A DNA stretch of 64,000 nt from Orobanche coerulescens (GCA_033398695.1 CM065810.1:142381215-142445214), one strand, 5' to 3'; counted from the first letter of the stretch, positions 33,926 through 46,193 are shown. Notes: generated by a model not told the origin, from the letters alone. Made by a program: numbers and translations.

Positions 33926-35060
33926 TGTTAGGAAAAACAAACACCCTGTATCGATTCAGCCGGGACACCCGATCCCTGTATCGATTGTTATTTGTTATTG
34001 AAAAGGTTTTGACATATATGCCAAATACAGTAAGGAAAACTGTATCGAGGATTCAAGGATTTATCATGTATCGAAGACCACCAATCAAAGATAAGTGAAG
34101 CTCACAAGACAAAGAAGAAGACTTGTAAAAGATCAAGTATGGAAAACTGTCTCGATGCCCTAAATACAGTCACCTTCCATACAGTTCACAAAAGGACAAG
34201 AAAGAACACAAGTCAAGTCCCGTTGAACAAAGAAGTATTTAAATACTCAAGGATAAAGTATTTAAATACTGTCAGTCTTCAGATCTTCAGAAATCCCGCG
34301 AAATCCGGATCATGTCATATTCCCGTTGAAGGAAATTTTATTCAAACGGACATCTCAACGGATACTTTCTTCAGAGGCTATATATATCCTTGAAGACATT
34401 GAAGATCAAATACCCCAAGTGATATAACTCTCAAAGCTATCAAAGTTATCATCTGAGCAAACATATCTCCAGAGCAAACTGCAAGTTAAACCGAAAGAGA
34501 TATACAGTGCTCAAACATCAAGAACAGCTATCATCAGATCTTGATATTCAAAGTCATTGCTCTTACCGGTTACCTAACCTTTTACCTCTCGTGTAAAAAC
34601 CGAGCTCGTGGTGAACTCAACAAGTTATTCGACTGTGGGACGAATAAGGACGAAGCTTTGAACCGTGTGTGAAGAAGCTAGTCAAGAAGGAAGCTTTAAC
34701 CAACTGTGAACGGTTGAAAGTGATATTCTTTGTATCAACTGTGTGAACGATACAAGGATAGGTTTGTTTATAATTACGTAGTTGTGTACGCAGAATTATA
34801 TAATAAACTTTTACTCTGTGTGGAGGACCGGTGGACGTAGAGGGGTTTACCTCGAACCACTTAAATTAATGTGTTATTTACCTTCGCTTACCGTTTGAAA
34901 TTACTGTGATATATTAAGTATACACCAAACACTTTGTTGCTGTATCCACGGCAACTAACTGTATCCAAGACTTCCGCTACGCACTCAGATTTAGATTCCA
35001 TACAGTTTGTTGTTTAAACTACTTTTCCAAACTGTATCCAGTATACTTAAGTGGCCAACA
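33926..35060 (+). repeat. 3' LTR of the Copia element
   Basis: 1135 bp, preceded by the PPT AAAAAGGGGGAAAT. Ends GTGGCCAACA, then the ACTTC duplication. Confidence 0.96.
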
Positions 35061-36499
35061 ACTTCCTTAAAAGATGACTCGTATGATTTCGTTGTTAAAT
35101 ATGCTTGTCTAAGTATGTGTGGGGTATCGTTTTGTGTGATTATGACGTTGTGGATTTATAGCTTAACCTTTCCTTGAGATATGTATGGAACGTATGCCTA
35201 TTGATGATCCTGTCTCATTGTGTCGTTCGGCGTGGTTGGATAGGTATTTTCCCTCGTTGCTATGTTATTTGTACTAGCTGCATCGTTAAAATTCTAGCAT
35301 GAACCGTATCATTACTTAGTCGTGAGTATATGTTGGATGAACTGGCCATTCTAGTAAGGTACCTCGACTATATATACTGTGATTGACCTTCGAGGCTGGT
35401 GGTTTGCAACTGTGATTTTGGAACGCGTGTGTGTGTTGTTCCTTCCACCCGGAGTGTCCGACGGGATGTCTGGGGGTCGATACTAAGGGTACGGCCACGG
35501 AAGTGGACTTGGGTGCGTGTGTGGATGAACTTCCACCCGGAGTGTCCGACGGGATGTCTGGGGGTCGATACTAAGGGGTACGGCCGTGGGTTACCAGTTG
35601 TGGTTTTCATCTTGAGGATGACGTTGATGTTTTCGTTAATTGTGATATTGTCCGGAGTATCACAATGCTTTGTGCTCGGGGTCGAGAGACATTATATATC
35701 GAGTCTTGGTGCTTGGCTAGAATTGCATAAGAATGATGTGTTATGTGTCCTTGTAAGTGAATTGCAGTGGATGATCGGGTCGTAGGCCCTTTGTTTTGTG
35801 ACCGGAATGGTGGGGTCGTGGACCCCGTGTCTTGTTAACGGACTTGCATTTTAGAAAATGAACTTTGGGGCTGTGACCCTAAATGACTTTCGTGGAATTA
35901 GGAACTTTTCATTTTCTAATGTTTTCAAAACTCCCGAGATTTGGAAATGTTTTCAAAATGCTTACTTGCTTCGTTTCTACTTTCAAGACTTGAACTATTT
36001 TTAACTAAATATGTCTCGGGAAGTCTTTCGTTGTATTCTCGGAATGTGTTGTGTATGTCTCGTATTTGCACTTTATACTTGCACTAGCGAAACAGTGGAG
36101 TTTTGCTAACCCCCGAGTAATCGGGGGGTGGATATCTGTATTGTGTCCAGGTACATACAGGTTTTCGGGAGCAAGTCACAAGATCGGTGCGAGGGATGAT
36201 GAAAGACGAATGATACTAATCACAAGAAGGCCAGTTTTGACTTCAGTTAGTCGGAGTCCATTGTATTGTCTTTTCCGCTGTCTTATTGTTCGTCGTTGCA
36301 AGTATTTTATCCTTGTATGTGTATGAGTTTATGTATTTTGATTGTAAGTCAGTGACGGAAGACCAAATCGGTCTATTGATTCGTTATTTTGATTTGTCAG
36401 TATGTAATGTAATGTGTTGTCTTGATGTCTAGCCTGGTGGATCCTCACGGAGAGGGTCTGCGGCGTGTAATATTCCCGGTTTGATCTGGGGGTGTTACA
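35061..36499 (+). repeat. 5' LTR of Gypsy D, second segment
   Basis: Continues the LTR from the Copia target duplication to GGGTGTTACA at 36499. It contains two copies of an 85-bp tandem unit (ACCCGGAGTGTCCGACGGGA at 35450 and 35535) and the double hairpin at 36085-36127. The apparent ORF at 35399-35785 is produced by the repeats. Confidence 0.92.
36085..36127 (+). other. Conserved double stem-loop in 5' LTR D
   Basis: TAGCGAAAC-agtgga-GTTTTGCTA (36085-36108, with one G-T pair) followed by CCCCCGA-gtaa-TCGGGGG (36110-36127). The same structure lies in the 3' LTR at 43001-43040, where the second stem is weakened. Confidence 0.75.
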
Positions 36500-36503
36500 T
36501 TTA

Positions 36504-36515
36504 TGGTATCAGAGC
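36504..36515 (+). other. Primer-binding site of Gypsy D
   Basis: TGGTATCAGAGC, the standard initiator-Met tRNA site, 4 bp after the 5' LTR. Confidence 0.94.
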
Positions 36516-39018
36516 TTTAGGTTGCGGAAACCTAGGCTGTCGGGTCCAGTCGTGTATTGTTGGGTCTTGTCTTGTCAGATTGAGTCTGACTAATGTCGTG
36601 TCGCGACGCGTCGTTTGGAATGTCGGCCGTGATTAGTATCAGGGTACAACCATCATCTTCGTGCGATCTGTGGATGTAAGTCTCCCTACTACAGGTTGTA
36701 CCACGAGCTATACGAGCCTGTGTGATTCTGTGTTATGTAGTTAGTATTTGAAGGTGCATCGTGAGTAAGTGACATATATTTGTTGATTCCCATCTTGCGC
36801 TAAAATGTAGAATGATATTGCTGAATGTATCTTTGTATAAATCGTTTTTCTTGCAAGAGTATAAACCTTGGAATTTTAAGTTTCCGAATCATTTCGGGGA
36901 GTCACGTAAAATTTTTAAAATGTCCTCCAAGGGAGGAAAAAGTTGATTTTCGTATGTTGACCTCAAGGCTGAAAGTTCTGAAAACTCGAATTATTGATAA
37001 TTCTTTTCCACTGTGTACTATAAGTTTTCAAAACACGAGTTTTGAACTCAAATGAGTTCTGCAAAATATACTCAAGACGTGACCCTTGCTTTTAACTTTT
37101 CGGTTTTGAATGACAATTGCCTTTTGATGGTTGCTCATGATGTGTTGTAATTATGTGAATCAATGGCTTTGAGATTCGAATATTATTGTTGTTTATTTGT
37201 GACCTTCGATTCCAATAATGTCGTATATATGTTCGCAATCATGTTGCTATAATAGAACCGTTAGTGCACGCTAAGTGTAAGGCTAGCGCGCGCTAATGCA
37301 GCATGGGTAGTGCACGCTAAATATGTGTTGTAGCGCGCGTTAGTCAGTCTGGACAGAGGCTAGGGAACTACATTTCTTTTAGCCGTTAGGCCTAACCTTA
37401 GCAGTCAATAACCCGAGACTGTATTCTATGTGTGTTGTCAAGTGATGACAACTGTTTTGTATGAATGTGCGTTATGATTTTTTTTCGTTGCGCTAAGTGA
37501 TAATTGATTGGGTTCGGCAAATTGATAAATTATGTCTGCTGCGAGTGTGTTCGAACACGCTTTTCTAGAACCTTCATAAGTTTGTGCAAGTGCGATTAGC
37601 CGGCGGCTTCGTATGAACTTTGGAAATTGTTTGAAATTTGCGAGCCGGCCTAGGATTCTCAAATAAAACCTCGACGGTATTTGAAAGAGTTGTTTTAAAG
37701 TACCTTGAACATTTTGTAAAATATTACCATCGTTGATGTTTGTGAAGTGTTGGGAGAATTTTCGAAAATGATTTTAACGTATTGTTGCATTTTCAAATAA
37801 TTCGAGTGAATGATTTTCAAAAATCTTTCACACCATAAAAATATTTTATTTCAAAAACCAATGCGATTTCTATTTTCAGAAATATATAGTGAAAGATGAA
37901 AAATCTCACTCGACGTAAAGTTCAAACTCGGATTTGGAAATGTTAGAGTATGTAAGAATGATTTGATGATCATGCATGGTTAACTTGTTAGTTGTTAACG
38001 GTGATGATGATACGTAGAGGCATGATGACTTCAAATGACTTCAAATGAGATGGTTAAAGTATGTTGTTTAAAAGGTTTGATGAAACAACCCGAGGTACCA
38101 AAAGTACTTTTAAAGTTTATTTTAAATAGCATACAAATCCAAGGATTTTCAAAAGATTTCCTTTAAAAGGGTACCTCGTGGATTTTCTTTTCGAGTTGCT
38201 ATTGGTTACCTTATGTGATATGTCGTGCTGAGTTGGTACTTTAGTATAATATTTTGCGAAGTTGTGCAATCGTATTGAGTGGGAATCCGCTTAGTATGCC
38301 GTTGGGCAGAGGACACAGTCGTGACCACAATGCTAATGGCCATGAAGATCGGATGTGGACTAAGAGGGTATGGTCGGGATGGTTGCTATTCCAGCACTTC
38401 GTTCTCGTTGTTTAGGTTTCGGGACGAAACCTCTTTTAAAGGTGATATGATGTAATACCCACATTTTTCTTTCTTTCTCTTCTGTTTCGTCCAACCGTAT
38501 CGACTCGACTGTGTTCGTTGATGCTTCTGACCTGGTGTCGTTTCTCACCTTTGTCATTCGAGCGAGTTCTGATATTGTCCCAAATTGATCTATATATCGT
38601 TGTGACCTTTCCAAGTTTGGAAAATTAGTCTCTTCGATCTTCCAACCCTTGGGCGGTGGAATTCCGTATTTGTTCAGCGATTGGCTCGCGTTTTGATTGA
38701 TGTATCGTTGGGTTGGTCAATCGTATTGATTTTCGTCCGTTGTGTTTTGTGATTGTTTGGATAATTGACTTGATTGTATTATCCATTTGATGACGCTTGT
38801 CACTTGTTGGTTTTATTATATCCCTAACGGCGACGTTGTGTTGGTCGTCGTGGAGCGTGTTTTCACGCCGTATATTCCTTTGCGTTGCTTGTAACGTTTC
38901 GTCGATGGGCGTAAGTTACGCGTTTCCTTGCGTATCTCGTTGAGTTTTCCTGGCGGGATATTGCTTCTCCCTACTTGTTTTAAGTTTCGGGACGAAACTT
39001 CTTTTAAGGCGGGTAGAA
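36516..39018 (+). other. Non-coding interior of Gypsy D
   Basis: No gag or pol motif is present in any frame. It holds a four-copy palindrome array (37262-37342: TAGTGCACGCTA/TAGCGCGCGCTA types spaced 22, 24 and 23 bp). A first module of GTTTCGGGACGAAAC (38416-38430), purine run and TGTAATACCC (38451) is followed by the true module (38984-38998, PPT, LTR at 39019). The sequence 38820-39018 is homologous to 15258-15460 of element B. PPT reads CTTTTAAGGCGGGTAGA. Confidence 0.8.
37262..37342 (+). repeat. Four-copy palindrome array in the interior of Gypsy D
   Basis: TAGTGCACGCTA (37262), TAGCGCGCGCTA (37284), TAGTGCACGCTA (37308) and TAGCGCGCGTTA (37331), near-palindromic 12-mers at about 23-bp spacing. 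They resemble the LTR C arrays. Confidence 0.8.
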
Positions 39019-39389
39019 TGTAATATCCGCAATCTTCGATTTCCGATAAATTTTTTTTTTCGGAGGAAGTTCGTTTTGACAATTCTATCATGACCATTTC
39101 GTCATTCCGAGAATGATTAATTGTGCACTTTTTGTCATCCGAGTTCGTTTCGGTGTCGTTTTGTTGAGTTCCGTGTCCTTAATCGACTTTTTCACGTGGG
39201 AGTTCGACTTTGTTAGATCACCATTAATTTTTGGTAACTCCAAAAATTCTAAATCTTTGCAACATTATAGAGCATCGAGTTATCTTTCCAATGGTTCAAA
39301 CGGTGAGTCAATCGGAGTCCGGACGAGAGAGTTATGGTCGTTTTATCTCACCCGCTCGTTATTGGCCGATCACTGCCGGCCGAACTCGG

Positions 39390-39707
39390 CCGTGTCGTCC
39401 GACACGGCCCGCGGCCGCATTTCGTCCCGGAAATGCCGAAAGTTTCGTCTCAGACCCGACCGTGTCGCCCGACACGGCCCGCGTGCCGAACTCTTCCGGA
39501 TAAGCTGTAACCGATCGCTGACACGCCCGACCGTGTTCCGTGACACGGCCGAGTCATGCCGAGTCGCCGCTTCGGACGGGTCACTATCGGAAGGCCCTCC
39601 GCGCCGCGACCGTGCCGGGCAGACACGGTCAAGTCCTCGCCGCCAGTATGCGACACGACCGCGCCGAACGGCACGGCCGTGTCCGGCAGCACCATCCCTA
39701 TAAAAGG
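39390..39707 (+). promoter_or_regulatory. U3 promoter of 3' LTR D: 18-bp palindromes and TATA box
   Basis: CCGTGTCG-n2-CGACACGG at 39390-39407 and 39460-39477, variants at 39531-39548 and 39610-39628 (spacings 70, 71, 79), then TATAAAAGG at 39699. The spacing is near three times 23 bp. Confidence 0.75.
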
Positions 39708-40073
39708 CCCTGCAGACGTTTTTCTTGCCATTTTTCACCTTCTTCTTCTCCTCTTCCGCAGCTGGGCGTATTCTAAGCTTGAAGCCATGTTGTTTAGCAA
39801 CATATCCATGGAGTTCCTTGGGTTATATCATCAATCATTCGTCCGGTATCATCCCTTGATCCAGCGAATCAAGATTAGATCTTTAGAACCCTACTTTTGG
39901 TAAAATTGGGGGTTTTCATGTTTTTGTCCGATTCGTTCCGTTTTGTCGATTAATTCATGATGAATATGATTAATCTTGTTGGTATTCTTAGTTTCCCTAC
40001 GGATTCATGGTATATTTCGTGATTTTTACGGAATCGAGAGGGTTTGGTTGCGGTCCGCCCTCGTTGTTATTTA

Positions 40074-41625
40074 GGGGGGTGTATTTAATTAAGATTTTAA
40101 TGGATTTTGATAGATTTTAAAGTTTGATGGATTTGATAGATTTTAATGGAGTCCAACAGACTTTCATAAATTCTCTTTGATTTCAATGGACTTCTATCTG
40201 TTAGAATTCTATAGACTTTTATGGATTTTTATGGACTTTTATGAATTTTTATTGACTTTATTTTTCTTAAAAGATAGTAACCACATGAATTTCATTTATT
40301 AGCGTTCTATCTTAATAGATAGTTGTTCTATATGTGATTTTCAATCAATTGTTATGTATAATAAATTTTTTAATTAAAAATAAATATCTATTAGAAATAG
40401 AAATTTTATAACAAGACATAATTCGACGAGAAAAACTAAAGAAGTATCTCATATTAAAAAGACTAAAACATATAGAAGTTATTAAAGCAATGAGCATATA
40501 TAAAATATATTTAATTATAAACTGAATTTTTTACAAGTTTTTTCCATAAAAAGTTGAAGAACAGAAGATAAAAATATTATAAGAACTTCTTTACTGTTTC
40601 GGGATATGGTGGTAGGGCTGTCTAAATGGTTCTCGGTTAGAATCGAACTGCAGGCGTTTTGCTAACCGAGAATCGCAATTTCGATTATCGGTCCGGTTTT
40701 CGATTCCATTGTGAATCATTTGTTCGGTTTTCGGTCTAACCGATAACCGTTCGGTTCCAAACCGAAAATCGGTCTTATAAAATATATTTATTAAATATTA
40801 TTTTTATTTTATAATTATATTATATTATATTAATTTTTGTAAATTAAAATTGGAAATTAGATTGTTTTATGAAATTATATTTTGTAATTATATTATATAA
40901 TTATAAAATAAAAATAATATTTAATAAATATATTTTATAAACCGAACCGAAAGCAGATTTTATTTATGAAATTATATTTTTATATTTTATAATTATATTA
41001 TATTATTTCGATTTTTTTAAATTGAAATAAAAAAAACGGTTTTTGTGGTTAACCGAACCGGAACCGAAAATAATTGGTCCGGTTCTGGTTAACCGAAAAT
41101 TTATACGGTCCGATTTCCAGTTATTATTTTAGAACATTTATGGTTTCGGTTAACCGAAAAATTCAGTCTGGTTAACCGGAGCCGAACCGTTCGGCAGCCC
41201 TATATGGTGGTAGTGGCAACGGGGTGACAGCGGAAATAGTGTTGGTGGTGGGACGGGACAGTGGCAATGGTGGTGGGGAGGCGGTTGTGGTGGAGGCGGT
41301 TGCGTCAGTGGTGGTGGGTGGTGGTGACGAATAAAAATCCATCAAAATCTTAGGGGTGTATGAAAGATTTTAAAAGACAAATTATGTTTGTACTTTGTGC
41401 TTAAAGATGAGTACCTAGATGATTCCATTAAAATCCTTCAAATCCAAAATAAATTTGAATACCTCATAAATTCGTAAGATTTATAAAAGTTTTCATTTAA
41501 TACCCCATGACTTTAATGGACTTTTAAGAACTCCATTAAATTCTATATTGAATACCACAAAAATTCAATTGACTTTTAAAAGTCTCAATTAAATACACCC
41601 AGACTTTTTCAAATCCATCAAACTC
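40074..41625. mobile_element. Terminal-inverted-repeat DNA transposon, non-autonomous, superfamily unclear
   Basis: Absent from the 5' LTR of D, where the site reads GTTGTTTATATACGAAT (about 22616). The insert starts GGGGGGTGTATTTAATTAAG. Near its other end the opposite strand reads GGGTGTATTTAATTGAG, but about 25 more bases (similar to an inner motif, AGTTTGATGGATTTGA) follow before the flank. No clear target duplication is left. Both ends hold many ATGGATTTT / AAAATCCAT motifs. No transposase. It contains the hAT element below and a GTG-rich simple repeat (41203-41330). Confidence 0.75.
40613..41202. mobile_element. Non-autonomous hAT element
   Basis: 590 bp, ends TAGGGCTGTCTAAATGG and (other strand) TAGGGCTGCCGAACGG, with a perfect 8-bp duplication TATGGTGG (40605-40612 and 41203-41210), diagnostic for hAT. 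The interior is AT-rich with repeated CGGTTAACCGAA-type motifs facing each other near both ends. No transposase. Confidence 0.93.
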
Positions 41626-44600
41626 TATACGAATATACATGAATCGTAGGCGGATTTTCGGGTGTATTCCAATTCCGTATTCATTTAGAAATGGTTGTGA
41701 TTGTATTCTTCGAATCGTTAGGTTCGGTTTCATTGGTTCCTAGCGTTCGTCGGTGACTTTCCTTTCCGTTCGTTGCGTCGTCAATAATTCAAGGCAAGTA
41801 TCTTGCCCATACATTACGTGTTTTGTGGATATATTAGTTGGTAATTTACGATACGTGATTTATGAATGCCTATAATTAACTTTCAAAGGAATTGATATGC
41901 TTTTCAACACTTCCTTAAAAGATGACTCGTATGATTTCGTTGTTAAATATGCTTGTCTAAGTATGTGTGGGGTATCGTTTTGTGTGATTATGACGTTGTG
42001 GATTTATAGCTTAACCTTTCCTTGAGATATGTATGGAACGTATGCCTATTGATGATCCTGTCTCATTGTGTCGTTCGACGTGGTTGGATAGGTATTTTCC
42101 CTCGTTGCTATGTTATTTGTACTAGCTGCATCGTTAAAATTCTAGCATGAACCGTATCATTACTTAGTCGTGAGTATATGTTGGATGAACTGGCCATTCT
42201 AGTAAGGTACCTCGACTATATATACTGTGATTGACCTTCGAGGCTGGTGGTTTGCAACTGTGATTTTGGAACGCGTGTGTGTGTTGTTCCTTCCACCCGG
42301 AGTGTCCGACGGGATGTCTGGGGGTTGGTACTAAGGGGTACGGCCACGGAAGTGGACTTGGGTGCGTGTGTGGATGAACTTCCACCCGGAGTGTCCGACG
42401 GGATGTCTGGGGGTCGATACTAAGGGGTACGGCCGCGGAAGTGGTTTCCCACCCGGAGTGTCCGACGGGATGTCTGGGGGTCGATACTAAGGGGTACGGC
42501 CGCGGGTTACTGGGCCAGGTTTTCATCTTGAGGATGACGTTGATGTTTTCGTTAATTGTGATATTGTCCGGAGTATCACAATGCTTTGTGCTTGGGGTCG
42601 AGAGACATTATATATCGAGTCTTGGTGCTTGGCTAGAATGGCATAAGAATGATGTGTTATGTGTCCTTGTAAGTGAATTGCAGTGGATGATCGGGTCGTA
42701 GGCCCTGTGTTTTGTGACCGGAATGTTTGGGTTGTGGACCCCATGTCTTGTTAACGGACTTGCATTTTGGAAAATGAACTTTGGGGCTGTGACCCTAAAT
42801 GACTTTCGTGGAATTAGGAACTTTTCATTTTCTAATGTTTTCAAAACTCCCGAGATTTGGAAATGTTTTCAAAATGCTTACTTGCTTCGTTTCTACTTTC
42901 AAGACTTGAACTATTTTTAACTAAATATGTCTCGGGAAGTCTTTCGTTGTATTCTCGGAATGTGTTGTGTATGGCTCGTATTTGCACTTTATACTTGCAC
43001 TAGCGAAACAGTGGAGTTTTGCTAACCCCCGAGTACCTGGGGTGGATATCTCAGACAGGTCCGTGTACATACAGTTTTCGGAGCAAGTCACCAGATCGGT
43101 GCGAGGGATGATGAAAGACGAATGATACTAATCACAAGAAGGCCAGTTTTGACTTCAGTTAGTCGGAGTCCATTGTATTGTCTTTTCCGCTGTCTTATTG
43201 TTCGTCGTTGCAAGTATTTTATCCTTGTATGTGTATGAGTTTATGTATTTTGATTGTAAGTCAGTGACGGAAGACCAAATCGGTCTATTGATTCGTTATT
43301 TTGATTTGTCAGTATGTAATGTAATGTGTTGTCTTGATGTCTAGCCTGGTGGATCCTCGCGGAGAGGGTCTGCGGCGTGTAATATTCCCGGTTTGATCTG
43401 GGGGTGTTACAAATACAACGCAGACCGACAAGGTCATTAAACAATTCAGAAACAAATGAACTTTACATCTCAATGACGAAAATAACCTTGAACACGGAAA
43501 AGAACGGCAATTCAATTTAATAAATGAAATCTACACCCATGCAAGGGTGAATACTCGAACGACAGAGAATTACCGACCAAATGAAACAAAAGAAAAGACT
43601 CTGACTCTGGTGTGATTAGTATCATTGTCCTTCATCTCCTTCCCAGCCAATCCGGTGACTGCTCCCGAGCTGCCAAAACCTGAGCGCATAACATGCACCC
43701 ACCCCCCGAAAACTCGGGGGTTAGCAAACTGGAATTTTGCTATTGCAAGTACATAATACACAAGATATACGAATAATAATAACACAAACCTCAACAGTCG
43801 TGAAACCTTAACACAAACCACACATTCAAATGGTCAACACAAAATAGCATTACATACACAAGGTGAAAGATAATCACATTGTCATATTCTCCGTACAGAA
43901 CATAACACCCATGAAACTTTAAACGAGCCCAAGGAGTCAGAAAAATCTCTTTTTATAAAAGGAAAAGTATTTTGATAACAAAGTTCGAAAACATTAATAT
44001 TGACTTGGGCCATCTTGGGGTTTTCAAAATCAGATGGAAATATTTTAGAAAATACTTCAAAAGTTCTCGGGTCCTTGACCTAACATGTGGAAAACAATTT
44101 CCAAGAAAACTATTACAACGTTATTCGGGGTCCTCGACCCAAATGATAAACACTATCACAAGCGAATCATTACAACATCTCAAGGGGTTCTCGGCCCAAT
44201 CCAAATAATATCATCACGAGATCAAATCTCAACATCTCACGGGGTCCTCGACCCAATACACAGAATAATCAACACAGTACAATCCAAGGCACATCCTCTC
44301 ATTCGACAAATCCTGCTCAAGACCCCTGATTAATTAACCCTCGTAGATCTTGTCAAATATCCTTGGTTAATTAACCCTGATACCAACATTTAAAACAAGT
44401 TGGAACGAACTCCAGAAACACAATTCGCGGTCTACATCAAGACCAACATTAAAAGCAAGTTGCAAAGATTTAAATTTCGAAAATCATTTGGTAACGAGGT
44501 CTTAGCTATCACTCAAATATCCGTTACCAATAAGCCTGCCAGGCGCCTCCCTTGCACACCTGTGTACCTGCGTTCACTCCACTATATTGGCCGCCCATTG

Positions 44601-45428
44601 CACATGTCATCGCGCCGGCGTTCACTCCCACAGGAGCCGCCCCTTGCTCGCGCATTAAGTAACACCGGTGTTCACCAATCATATGGAGCCGCTCATTGCA
44701 GCGTACATCAGGCCGAATTGCACGCCCCGCCCTCAGAGGTACCCGGATATGACGTCTCTCATAACAAGTATTCACATTATTACAAACACCAAGCATACAG
44801 TCAACCGTTGCAACAATTATCAAATCAGTTCATTAATTCACATAATTTATTCGCCAGTACGCAACTACGCAAAATAAACAATAACTCGCACGTTATTCAT
44901 CAAGACTTAGCACATTAGGCCTTCAACACTATCAATCAATACTACATAAATATCCTTATACCGTAACTCAACCGAAAATACAAACATTACCATATTACCT
45001 CTATAAATATTATTCGTACTTTAGTCTAAGTTGAGTACGTCGACTAATATTGGTATGAATCACCCAACATTAATCTCTATATGTATATTTATATACATAC
45101 ATATATATATATATATATACATATATCCACACATATCTATATATATATATATATATAGATATTCATAACATGATTCATACACTTCAGCAACAATGATTTC
45201 ACGTAATTATAATTCGTATATCAAGGTACTTGCCTTGGTAATCTCTCGCGAATACTCCGGAAATACAGTTGATTGGAACAATCCAGAACTCCAACGAAAA
45301 CGACGATCGGAGAGGCTCAACACTGGATTATCGTAGGAAATTCGTCCTTAATATCCTATCATTAAATAAACAATCAATTACACGAGGAAAAGAATAAAAA
45401 GATGACCGAACCCTAATTGTTCTCTTCG

Positions 45429-45596
45429 TAACGTACGTTACACACATACGTAACGTACGTTACGTCTGCACGTTAGCGCACGTAAGCTACAAGGATTAGC
45501 GCACGCTAAGTATGCATTGGACAGTTCTTCTCAGTTCAGACGACTGCCTTGCCTGAGGGTATAACGTACGTAATACATAGAGCTTAACGTACGTTA
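45429..45596 (-). repeat. Transcribed-side palindrome array of LTR C
   Basis: Six copies of TWRCGTACGYWA-type 12-mers start at 45429, 45451, 45474, 45497, 45562 and 45585 (spacing 22, 23, 23, 65, 23). They lie about 600 bp downstream of the TATA-like box in the sense of the element. The sister array is at 51142-51309. Confidence 0.85.
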
Positions 45597-46193
45597 TATT
45601 CACACATATCATACTCATGTGAATCATAATGATCCTACGGTGTTGATGTCTATGAATTCCAGGTTAATCCTCCCATCATAAGACTCACTCCAAAACTTGA
45701 TTATAGATCCTCAAAGGTAGTTCGGAAAATCTGAGGTTGTTACCAACATTAAGTCTATGATCATTATGGAAACACCACACAATACAGTTTATTAATCTCA
45801 GAAATTTTACCTTACTTGATCATCATAATAAGAATCGGACTATAACGTTCTTAACTCGGGTAACTAAAGCATGAACATTCCAACTTCCAAAAACATGGTG
45901 TTCGGATAAAAATCATCTATGGAGCTTAATAATCCCGGTGGTATGTTCATAACATCCTTAAGAACACGAATTCAAGGTTGAGGTAGCATTAACATACCTT
46001 AATATGAAAGAAACGCAGAGACAAGAGGTAGCATCCAATTCCGATTGCTTGAATGTCAATCCAAGATGTTTCGTAACTTAAATGATCGAGTCTACGTGAT
46101 CTATATATGTTTTAGAGGGCTGGAGACCCTCTGGAAATGAAGGAAAATGAAGTACAAGTGAAAGGGACGAAGAGAAATGAAATGGGGTGTTGT

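Larger units (their letters stand above)
22914..35060 (+). mobile_element. Ty1/Copia retrotransposon, Sirevirus-like, full length but mutated
   Basis: 12,147 bp with 5' LTR 22914-24043, PBS 24046-24057, gag, pol, an extra ORF after pol, PPT and 3' LTR 33926-35060. A perfect duplication ACTTC (22909-22913 and 35061-35065) flanks it. The other LTR of D shows the unoccupied site as CAACACTTCCTTAAAAG near 41908. Gag with a coiled coil, several AAGGGGGAA tracts and a large 3' ORF fit Sireviruses. The reading frames contain many small indels. Confidence 0.95.
21588..43411 (+). mobile_element. Ty3/Gypsy retrotransposon D (LTRs, PBS, PPT; non-coding interior)
   Basis: Flanked by a perfect duplication AATAC (21583-21587 and 43412-43416); the sister LTR of C shows the intact site at about 49168. 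5' LTR 21588-36499 (about 2.76 kb without the nested Copia element), PBS 36504-36515, interior 36516-39018, 3' LTR 39019-43411 (about 2.84 kb without its nested insert). The interior has no gag or pol. It is a LARD-like non-autonomous element. Confidence 0.95.
39019..43411 (+). repeat. 3' LTR of Gypsy D, with a nested DNA transposon
   Basis: Homologous to 21588-22913 plus 35061-36499. It contains the inserted element at about 40074-41625, three tandem 85-bp units (42295, 42381, 42449) against two in the 5' LTR, and a TATA box at 39699. Ends GGGTGTTACA at 43411. Confidence 0.95.

Noticed and set aside
35316..35785. ORFs with repeated HPVGHSGW-like peptide on both strands
   Set aside because: Produced by the 85-bp tandem units of LTR D, also at 42164-42701.
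43570..43821. Membrane-like 83-codon frame, repeated at 49326-49577
   Set aside because: Located in both LTRs of C, covering the double hairpin; sequence constraint is explained by the LTR.
44400..44918. 172-codon frame, repeated at 50192-50633
   Set aside because: It lies within LTR C in both copies, antisense to the element, and is broken differently in each LTR.
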